A DNA stretch of 64,000 bases from Nocardia sp. XZ_19_385 (GTDB lineage: Bacteria > Actinomycetota > Actinomycetes > Mycobacteriales > Mycobacteriaceae): assembly GCF_015355755.1 (NCBI RefSeq), contig NZ_JACVEE010000001.1, forward strand, positions 1,116,001 to 1,180,000, written 5' to 3'. The first letter of the stretch is position 1, and every line of letters starts with the position of its first letter. This document shows, one piece after another, positions 27,033 through 34,080 of this stretch. A program made the position numbers and the translations under genes. The notes beneath the pieces are model-generated. The model ran no database searches. It saw only the letters and a program-made list of their open reading frames with translations, and was not told the origin of the DNA.

Positions 27033-28700
27033 ATGGACACCGAGAGCAGCTACCTGCGCTACCTACCGCCCGTCCTGTGGGAGGACCCTGCGACCTGGAA
27101 CAGTGCCCTCGCGCCGCCGGACTTCACCATGGGCACATTCCTGCTCGCGTTCGAGAAACTCCTGACCGGACTTGATGATGCGGTGCGCGCCCACCCGCCG
27201 GTGGCCGAGACGATCGCCGCGATTCCGAGCCTGTTCGACCCCTGGCACACGCCGTCCTCGTTCCTGCCCTGGCTGGCATCCTGGGTGGGACTCGAGTTTC
27301 CGATGTTGCAGGACAAGCAGCTGTGGGACGAGTACCAGCGGCGCCGGGCCACCTCCGAGATCACCGATATTCATCGCCTGCGCGGCCTGAAGGCCGGAAT
27401 GGCGCTGGCGCTGGACCTGTTCGCCGTCACCCGGAGCCGCCCACGCGTAGCGATCGACGACGGCAACAAACTGCTCGTGACAGCACCGCGGCCCGGCGAA
27501 CTCGTGCCGGTCACCGCGCTCGTGTCCCAAGCGCCGACGCTGAACGGCCCGATCAGCACCGGGAGCACGATTCAGATCAACGGCCTGGTGCGACCACGGT
27601 GTGTGACAACGGGACCCGACGGGAGTCTGTTCGTCGGCGACTTCGGTGCCAAGAGCCAAGTCTCCGCGCTCATGCCGTGCGTCTGGCGGCTCGATCCGGC
27701 GGGACGGCCGGACGTCACCGGCACGCCGCCGCTGCCGATTCCGCTGCCGAGGCCGTTGGCGCCGGGTTCCGACTTCACCAACATCGTCGCCCTGGTGGTG
27801 GCGCCGCCGCGCGGTGGCATCGCGGAAACCCTCTACATCCTCGATAAGTCGAAGCGGCTCTTCTCGCTCGCCGCCCCGTACCAGGGGACCGCCGTGAAAG
27901 ACGTTGCGACGCTGTCCATTGTGCTGCCGATCGCGATGGGGATCGACACCAACGGTGACCTGCTCATCCTCGATCGCGGCAATATCGACGGCGATCCCTC
28001 CCGGACCAAGATCGTCATCGTCCGGCCGGGCGCCGCGGGTCCGTTCCCGGTTCGCACGCTGCCCACCGTGGTCGAGCCGCTCTCGATGCACGTGGGTGCC
28101 GACGGAACCATCCTCATCGGCGACGGCACCGCACAGGACGGTACGGCACCGGCGAACATCCTGCGGGTCGACCGCAGCAACGCCGCCAATTGGGTTGCCG
28201 AACCACTACTTCCGGCAGCTGCGTCGTTCGACAATCCACTCGTCTCACCCAGCGCGATCGTGCCCGCGGAGGGCGGCGGTCTCTACGTCCTCGACGCGGG
28301 CCTGCGCCCATGGGCCTCCAGCGAATTCATCCTCACGGTCGCGAAACCGGCCGGTGTCTACCTGGTCGATGTGGCCGAGCCCAGGGTGCGGCGCGTGACC
28401 GAGTACGGAAACCTCGTCTTCCCGACCGCCATGACCGCCCACAACGGACGGCTCGTCATCTGCGATCCAGGCCAGCTCGAGTCTCCGCAGGCCGCGCCGG
28501 TGCTTTCCCGGCTCGCTCCGTTCCGCTTCTGCGTCACCGTGCATTTCGAGCACGCCAACCTGCCCGAGCTGCGCGGGGACGAAGACGAAAACGACAACGA
28601 CCGAACCAAGCTCATCAACACGGTGGCGGCCAGTATTCGCAGCGTCGTCGACCAACTCCGCCCGGCGCACACCGTCGGCACGCTCATCACCGCAGGCTGA
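27033..28700 (+). CDS. Tail protein I (Afp12-like) with inserted six-bladed NHL-like propeller
   Basis: This 555-aa protein carries phage tail protein I sequence at both ends. The N-terminal part (about 1-135) reads YLRYLPPVLWED, FLLAFEKLLTGLDD, LASWVGLEF, EITDIHRLRGLKAGM; the C-terminal part (about 490-555) reads FRFCVTVHFEH and VVDQLRPAHTVGTLIT. Between them (about 187-480) are six repeats of the form Pro-x-hydrophobic-Asp/Gly-x-G-x-L-hydrophobic-V-x-D, for example VTTGPDGSLFVGDFG, MGIDTNGDLLILDRG, MHVGADGTILIGDG and IVPAEGGGLYVLDAG. These are NHL-type beta-propeller blades. The insertion enlarges a normally 200-300-residue wedge protein and would project from the baseplate, perhaps as a fibre anchor or target sensor. 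Confidence 0.88.
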   Translation: MDTESSYLRYLPPVLWEDPATWNSALAPPDFTMGTFLLAFEKLLTGLDDAVRAHPPVAETIAAIPSLFDPWHTPSSFLPWLASWVGLEFPMLQDKQLWDEYQRRRATSEITDIHRLRGLKAGMALALDLFAVTRSRPRVAIDDGNKLLVTAPRPGELVPVTALVSQAPTLNGPISTGSTIQINGLVRPRCVTTGPDGSLFVGDFGAKSQVSALMPCVWRLDPAGRPDVTGTPPLPIPLPRPLAPGSDFTNIVALVVAPPRGGIAETLYILDKSKRLFSLAAPYQGTAVKDVATLSIVLPIAMGIDTNGDLLILDRGNIDGDPSRTKIVIVRPGAAGPFPVRTLPTVVEPLSMHVGADGTILIGDGTAQDGTAPANILRVDRSNAANWVAEPLLPAAASFDNPLVSPSAIVPAEGGGLYVLDAGLRPWASSEFILTVAKPAGVYLVDVAEPRVRRVTEYGNLVFPTAMTAHNGRLVICDPGQLESPQAAPVLSRLAPFRFCVTVHFEHANLPELRGDEDENDNDRTKLINTVAASIRSVVDQLRPAHTVGTLITAG

Positions 28701-28716
28701 GACCAGGGAGTCCCGC

Positions 28717-30546
28717 ATGGCCACACCAGAACTGAAGCGGACCGATTACTGGAATCGGGTCACCGATACTGTCCGCAGCGGCAACCCCAACCGCACCGAA
28801 AACGTCACCGACATAGAGAATTTCACCATTCCCTACGTCAACGCCCTGACCGCCGGCCTGCATCTGTGGGGCGTCGCCATCGGTCTCACCGTCTCCGCGA
28901 TCGTCGACCAGTCCGGGGTCTTCATCACTCCGGGCGCCGCTTGCGACAGTGCCGGTCACCTCATCACCCTGACCGCCGGCGGCATCGCCATCGTCAGCCC
29001 CGACATCGATCCCGGCCAAACCACCGATATCCCCACCATTCCCGTCACCAGCAACGGAATCACGCTGCCCACCCCCGCAGATCTCAGCGGCACCCACTAC
29101 GTCACCATCCGCTACCACGAAGTCACTACCGAGGGACTGCTCGGCAATGCGCCCACCCTGACCCACGCCCCCTGGGTCCGGCTGCAGAGCACCACCGACT
29201 TCCAGGACAGCGGCATCGATCTGGTGCTGGCACAGGTCAGCCTGAGCAACGGCAACCCGACCGCGCTCACTCCGAAATTTCGGCGCCACACCGGAATTCA
29301 CGCCGACCGGATCCAGCTGCTGAAGCCGCACAGCGGCCTGGTACCTACCATGAGCGTCACGCACCGGCCCGCCGCCGAACTCAGCACCCAGTCCAACGGA
29401 AGTCTCACCCTCACTCAGTCCGGATCCCAACCCAGCCTCACGATCGATAGCAAAGGAAACCTGGGGCTCGGGGTCGGCGCGCCACAGCGTGTCCTGCACA
29501 CCGAAGGGAACGAAATCCACAGCGGGGGTAGCGCCGGTGGCTTCTCCTTCGCCAATCGCACCACCGGTGCGTTCGAGGAGAATCCCGACGAAGGGGAACG
29601 CTGGGTGTGGTACGCCCAAAGCGGCAGTGCCCGACTCTGGTCCGGTACCGACCGGCTCACGATCAACGTCACACCCAATGATGTCGGGCTGGATGTCCAC
29701 CGGCGCATGCGCATTCGCGGCGCGTCAGCGGAGTCCACCGCCGGGACGTGGATGTTCCAGAACGGCAAGGACCGCGCGTTCGTCGGCCTGGCCGATGACA
29801 CACACATCGGACTCTGGGGCCACGACGCGGGCGCATGGGGTTTCAAGATGGACACGGCCACGCTCACCTGCACCATCACACCCAGGCCCGGCCCGTTCGA
29901 AATCTTCGGTTTCACGGGCATCGGCCTGACCGTTGGCGGTGGCGGCGAATTCCAGTCGACCAGCCGCTTTCACCGCGGCATCCATGTCATCGCACCGATC
30001 GGCGTGGTCGGTGGATTCGTCGGACCGGCCGCACTCTTCGAGGGTGACGTGAATGTCCAAGGGACACTGACGAAAACGGCTCTGCACTTCCGCATCGATC
30101 ACCCGCTCGACCCCGCGAACAAATATCTGCAGCATTCCGCCATCGAGAGCGACGAGCTGAAGAACCTCTACGACGGGATCGTCGAACTCGACGCCGACGG
30201 CAACGCCGAAGTCGCCGTGGCGGATTGGTTCGAAGCACTCAACGAGAACTTCCGCTACCAGCTCACGCCGATCGGCTCGCGCGCACCCGATCTGCACGTG
30301 GCACGAGAACTGAGCGACGGCCGATTCGCCATCGCAGGTGGCCCACCCGGGCTGCGAATCAGCTGGCAGCTCACCGGAATCCGGCACGACGCGTACGCGA
30401 AAGCCAATCCGATAGTTGTCGAAGCCGCGAAACCGGACGACGAAGCCGGACTGTATATCCACCCCGACGTCCACGGCGAACCCGCCGACCGGTCCATCGC
30501 CTCGGCCTACACAGCACGGAGCCAGTCATGGCCAACGCAGCATTGA
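28717..30546 (+). CDS. Tail fibre-like protein 1 (Afp13 position)
   Basis: This 609-aa protein has an N-terminal attachment domain of about 210 residues (KRTDYWNRVTDTVRSGNPNR, NFTIPYVNALTAGLHLWGV, HYVTIRYHEVTTEGLLGNAP). A fibre shaft repeat follows (GNLGLGVGAPQRVLHTEGNE, WVWYAQSGSARLWSGTDRL), then a Gly-rich beta region and a C-terminal domain starting FRIDHPLDPANKYLQHSAIE. The DHPLDP-x-N-K-Y-L ending is widespread in bacterial fibre and adhesin-like proteins. The N-terminus probably docks to the baseplate and the C-terminus recognises the target. It is paralogous along its whole length to the next gene and overlaps its start by 19 bases. Confidence 0.85.
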   Translation: MATPELKRTDYWNRVTDTVRSGNPNRTENVTDIENFTIPYVNALTAGLHLWGVAIGLTVSAIVDQSGVFITPGAACDSAGHLITLTAGGIAIVSPDIDPGQTTDIPTIPVTSNGITLPTPADLSGTHYVTIRYHEVTTEGLLGNAPTLTHAPWVRLQSTTDFQDSGIDLVLAQVSLSNGNPTALTPKFRRHTGIHADRIQLLKPHSGLVPTMSVTHRPAAELSTQSNGSLTLTQSGSQPSLTIDSKGNLGLGVGAPQRVLHTEGNEIHSGGSAGGFSFANRTTGAFEENPDEGERWVWYAQSGSARLWSGTDRLTINVTPNDVGLDVHRRMRIRGASAESTAGTWMFQNGKDRAFVGLADDTHIGLWGHDAGAWGFKMDTATLTCTITPRPGPFEIFGFTGIGLTVGGGGEFQSTSRFHRGIHVIAPIGVVGGFVGPAALFEGDVNVQGTLTKTALHFRIDHPLDPANKYLQHSAIESDELKNLYDGIVELDADGNAEVAVADWFEALNENFRYQLTPIGSRAPDLHVARELSDGRFAIAGGPPGLRISWQLTGIRHDAYAKANPIVVEAAKPDDEAGLYIHPDVHGEPADRSIASAYTARSQSWPTQH

Positions 30547-32735
30547 TTCGGACCGATTACTGGAATCGGGTCACCAACACCGTCCGCAGCGGCAACCCGA
30601 GCCGCACCGAAAATGTCACCGACATCGAGAATTTCGCGATCCCCTATACCTGCGCGCTGACGGCGAGCCTGCACCTGTGGGGCATCGCGACGGGCCTCAC
30701 CGCCACAGCCGTAGCCGATCAGCCCGGACTGACGATTGCGCCCGGTGCCGCCACCGACAAAAACGGCTATCTCATCGCCCTCGTTGCCGGCGGCATCGCC
30801 ATCACCGACCCCGACATCGACCCCACCCGAACCACCGACATCCCCACCACACCCGTCAGCAGCGCCGGAATCACGTTGTCCACCACCGACATCACCGGCA
30901 CTCGCTACCTCACCATCCGCTACCACGAGGTCACCACCGAAGGACTTCTCGGCAACGCGCCCACCCTCACCCACGCCCCCTGGATCCGACTTCAGAGCAC
31001 CACCGGCTTCGACGACGACGGCACCGATCTCGTCCTCGCTCATGTCACCCTGGCCAACGGCAAGGTCAGCGCCCTCACCGCGCAGTTACGCCACCACACC
31101 GGAATTCACGCCGATCGCATCCAGTTCCACAAACCACACGCCGCCACCACCCCCACCCTCAGCGTCGCCCACATCCCGACCGCCGAACTCGCCACCCAGC
31201 CGAACGGCAGCCTCACCCTCACCCAAACCGGGCCCGAACCGACCTTCACCATCGACACCGGAGGAAACCTCGGACTCGGAACAGCAACGCCGACAGCCGG
31301 ATTGCACATCGACCGGGACGCCACCGACAACCTCGCGCTGAAGCTCGATTCCGCCGGACCCGGCTGGGGCTCCGGGCTGCAACTGCGCAACACCTCGGCC
31401 GGCGCCAGAACCTTCGGGCTGTACTCGGGCAGCGACGCCAAACTCCATATCGTGGACGTCGACAGCTCGGTCGACCGACTCGTCATCGACAAAACCGGCA
31501 ACGTCGGCATCGGTACCCGCCAACCGGGCCGGCCCCTGCACGTCGAAGGCACCGAAATCCACAGCGGCGGCAATGGCGCCGGCTTCTCCTTCGCCGACCG
31601 CACCATCACGACGCTGGTGAACAATCCTGGCGCCACCGGTCAACGGTGGGTGTGGTACGCCCACAGCGGCAGCGCGCGCCTATGGTCCGGCGGCGACCGT
31701 GTCGTGGTCGACAAGACCGGCAATGTCGGTATCGGAATCGCCGCCGGGCAAGCGCGTCGACCCCTGCACGTCGAAGGCTCCGAAATTCACAGTGGCGGCA
31801 GTGGCGGCGGCTTGTCCTTCGCCGACCGCGCGACCGGGACGCTCGTGGAAAATCCAGGCGCAGGCCAACGTTGGGTGTGGTACGCCCACAACGGCAGCGC
31901 GCGCCTGTGGTCCGGCTCGGATCGGCTCTCGATCAACGTCCACCCCAACGAGGTCGGGCTGGACGTGAACCGCCGTATGCGCATCCGCGCCGAGGGCGGT
32001 CCCGGCGTCAGCGCCGGAACCTGGCTGTTCCAGAACGGCCAGGACCGCGGGTTCGTCGGGTTGATCGGCGACGACGAGGTCGGCCTGTACGGCAGCGGCT
32101 TCGGCTGGGGCCTGCGGATGAACACGAACACCGGCACGGTGCGCTGCCTCGGCGGCAACGGTGCGTTCCAGTCGGCCCTCAGCTGTTCCGGAAACATCGG
32201 TGTGTGGGCGACCGGCACCGCGAGCGGCATCATCGCGACCGCGCCGATCGCCGGTCAATTCTTCGGCGAGGTCAGAATCACCGGCGCCCTCAGCAAAGGC
32301 GGCGGCGGCTTCAAGATCGACCATCCGCTCGACCCCGAAAACAAGTACCTCTCACACTCTTTCGTCGAATCACCCGAAATGCTCAACCTCTACCGCGGCA
32401 CCGCCACCACCGACGAACACGGCAACGCACAGGTCCACCTACCCGACTATTTCGAAACCTTGAACGAAGAGTTCGGCTACCAACTGACCCCACTGGGCGA
32501 ACCCGTCACCGCCGCGATCGCCACCGAGATCAAGGACAACAGCTTCACCATCCGCTCCGACAAGCCATTCGCACGAATCTCCTGGCAGGTCACCGGCGTA
32601 CGCAAAGACCCCTGGGCCAACGCCCACCGCATCGAAGTCGAAGAAGCCAAACCCGAACACGAACAACACTATTTCCTGCACCCCACCGAACACGGCGCCG
32701 CCGCCACGCGGGGCCTGCACAACCTGGAGAACTGA
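30528..32735 (+). CDS. Tail fibre-like protein 2, longer paralogue
   Basis: This 735-aa protein has near-identical architecture to the preceding fibre: RTDYWNRVTNTVRSGNPSRT at the N-terminus, HEVTTEGLLGNAPTLTHAPW, and IDHPLDPENKYLSHSFVESP at the C-terminus. The shaft is longer by about 125 residues because the GNVGIG...LHVEG...RWVWYAH...SARLWSG module is present twice in tandem (31488-31931), with an extra LALKLDSAGPGWGSGLQLRN module before it. Both copies keep the reading frame. Two fibres may assemble as alternatives or together, widening target range. I chose the ATG at 30528; the gene starts inside the previous one. Confidence 0.85.
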   Translation: MANAALIRTDYWNRVTNTVRSGNPSRTENVTDIENFAIPYTCALTASLHLWGIATGLTATAVADQPGLTIAPGAATDKNGYLIALVAGGIAITDPDIDPTRTTDIPTTPVSSAGITLSTTDITGTRYLTIRYHEVTTEGLLGNAPTLTHAPWIRLQSTTGFDDDGTDLVLAHVTLANGKVSALTAQLRHHTGIHADRIQFHKPHAATTPTLSVAHIPTAELATQPNGSLTLTQTGPEPTFTIDTGGNLGLGTATPTAGLHIDRDATDNLALKLDSAGPGWGSGLQLRNTSAGARTFGLYSGSDAKLHIVDVDSSVDRLVIDKTGNVGIGTRQPGRPLHVEGTEIHSGGNGAGFSFADRTITTLVNNPGATGQRWVWYAHSGSARLWSGGDRVVVDKTGNVGIGIAAGQARRPLHVEGSEIHSGGSGGGLSFADRATGTLVENPGAGQRWVWYAHNGSARLWSGSDRLSINVHPNEVGLDVNRRMRIRAEGGPGVSAGTWLFQNGQDRGFVGLIGDDEVGLYGSGFGWGLRMNTNTGTVRCLGGNGAFQSALSCSGNIGVWATGTASGIIATAPIAGQFFGEVRITGALSKGGGGFKIDHPLDPENKYLSHSFVESPEMLNLYRGTATTDEHGNAQVHLPDYFETLNEEFGYQLTPLGEPVTAAIATEIKDNSFTIRSDKPFARISWQVTGVRKDPWANAHRIEVEEAKPEHEQHYFLHPTEHGAAATRGLHNLEN
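31488..31931 (+). repeat. Two tandem 222-bp shaft repeats in fibre gene 2
   Basis: Unit 1 (31488-31709) and unit 2 (31710-31931) each encode about 74 residues beginning DKTGNVGIG and containing LHVEG-(T/S)-EIHSGG, SFADR, RWVWYAH and SARLWSG. Fibre gene 1 has a single copy around 29456-29665. This looks like unequal crossing-over that changes fibre length. Confidence 0.75.
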
Positions 32736-32736
32736 A

Positions 32737-32952
32737 ATGCGAGACGAAGCCCAAACCCGATTGCGCACACTGAAGCGCGACTACGACGAAGGCCAGACCC
32801 GCCTTCTCCAACTGGAACAGCAGGCCGCCGGGCTCCGTGAGGGTCTGCTTCGCATAAGCGGCGCGATTCAGGTGCTCGAGGAGTTACTGGTCGACAACAA
32901 TGTGCCGAGCAACGGCGAACAACGCGACCCGGAGGAATTACGAGTTCCCTGA
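32737..32952 (+). CDS. Small coiled-coil protein, end of eCIS operon
   Basis: This 71-aa protein starts one base after the fibre stop. Residues 5-50 form an uninterrupted amphipathic helix with heptad leucines (TRLRTLKRDYDEGQTRLLQL, EQQAAGLREGLLRISGAIQV), followed by a short acidic tail. No family is recognised. Position directly after the fibres suggests a fibre-assembly or trimerisation helper. The gene is real by start spacing and codon bias, but its role is unknown. Confidence 0.7.
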   Translation: MRDEAQTRLRTLKRDYDEGQTRLLQLEQQAAGLREGLLRISGAIQVLEELLVDNNVPSNGEQRDPEELRVP

Positions 32953-32960
32953 GCCGCTGG

Positions 32961-33791
32961 TCAGTCGTGGATCCGGGCATCGTAGTCCGCGCGGGCGGCG
33001 TGGTCGTAGTCGAGGAAGGCCGAGTCGACCCTGGCCCAGCGATAGATGGCACGGCGGAGTCGGTCGGGGTAGAGCGCACTGAGCCGGACGCTGACGCCCA
33101 GGCTGCGCGGCACCGTCAGTTGGGGCCGCGGGTGATCGATCATTGCCAGCACCGCGGCCGCGACCTCGGCGGGTTCCAGATTGCGCTGCCCTCTGGGTGT
33201 GCTTGTGCCGGAGATCAATTCGGTGTTGGTGAAGGACGGCAGTATGGCGCCGACCTGGACACCGCGGTCGCGGACTTCCAGGCGGGTGGCCTCGGTGAAC
33301 GCGACCACTCCGGCTTTGCTGGCGTTGTACAGCGCCAGCCCGGGTGCCGGTGTCACGCCGGCAATTGAGGCGATATTGATGATCTGGCCTCGGGCACGCG
33401 GAAGCATCTGCTGCAGAGCCAGTTTGGTGCCGAGCATGACGCCGTGCAGGTTGATGTCGACGCAACGCGCCGCCTCGGCGTCGTCGACCTCGGTCACCGG
33501 GCCGATCGGCATGATCCCGGCATTGTTGATCAGGACATCCACTGTGCCGCAATCAGTTTCGGCATTGGCGAGAAACGCGGTGAACGAGCCGCGATCGGTG
33601 ACGTCGAGCGGCAACGCGACGACCTCGAGCTCGATCCCGGCCTTCTCCACCGCAGCCTTATCGATGTCACCGATCACCACTCGGGCTCCACGGTCGCGGG
33701 CGGCCCGCGCGATGGCATAGCCGATGCCCCGGGCCGCTCCGGTGACGGCGACAACTTTCCCGTCGACCTGGTCGCGCTGTGTCGTTCTCAT
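32961..33791 (-). CDS. Short-chain dehydrogenase/reductase (SDR)
   Basis: This 276-aa classical SDR has the NAD(P)-binding motif TGAARGIG (17-24), NNAG (89-92), catalytic Ser 142 (INIASIAG) and Y155-x-x-x-K159 in YNASK, all intact. An Asp at the end of beta-2 (VVIGDID) favours NAD(H). It resembles mycobacterial and nocardial SDRs of unknown substrate (retinol-dehydrogenase-like). I chose the ATG at 33789-33791; an upstream ATG at 33890 adds 33 residues with Cys-rich, unlikely sequence. It is convergent with the eCIS operon and unrelated to it by function, dividing the cluster from the next two unknown genes. Confidence 0.88.
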   Translation of the reverse strand: MRTTQRDQVDGKVVAVTGAARGIGYAIARAARDRGARVVIGDIDKAAVEKAGIELEVVALPLDVTDRGSFTAFLANAETDCGTVDVLINNAGIMPIGPVTEVDDAEAARCVDINLHGVMLGTKLALQQMLPRARGQIINIASIAGVTPAPGLALYNASKAGVVAFTEATRLEVRDRGVQVGAILPSFTNTELISGTSTPRGQRNLEPAEVAAAVLAMIDHPRPQLTVPRSLGVSVRLSALYPDRLRRAIYRWARVDSAFLDYDHAARADYDARIHD

Positions 33792-34080
33792 CGGGGTTCT
33801 CCACTCCGCGTGGTGGCTTGGACACCCACGCTGTTCACCGCCGCACACCTCGCACGGTTCGCCTTCGAACAGTGTGCCGACTGCCCGCACTCATCCGTGC
33901 AGGATTCGGTTCACGCTTCCCGAGCAGTACTTCCCGAAATCCCCTTTGATCGATCCGCACCCGGCGTTACCGTGGACTGTAAGGGTCGGCATCTCAATGG
34001 ATTCGGGTTCGGCCTGGCTCGCGGGGAGGCGACGGGGATTTGGCTTCATCGAACAGTGCTGCTCATGCGCGGGGGTCGTT

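Noticed and set aside
30416..32773. A 785-codon open frame overlapping fibre gene 2
   Set aside because: It is Arg/His/Pro-rich and shifted relative to the fibre frame, whose product matches the paralogous fibre 1 throughout.
18289..32952. Prophage or R-type tailocin
   Set aside because: There is no capsid, portal, terminase, integrase or lysis gene, and the DUF4255, DUF4157 and two-module AAA+ genes are eCIS markers.
18289..32952. Type VI secretion system
   Set aside because: There are no TssJ/L/M membrane-complex genes and no ClpV, and the spike has the Afp8 rather than Tss gene context.
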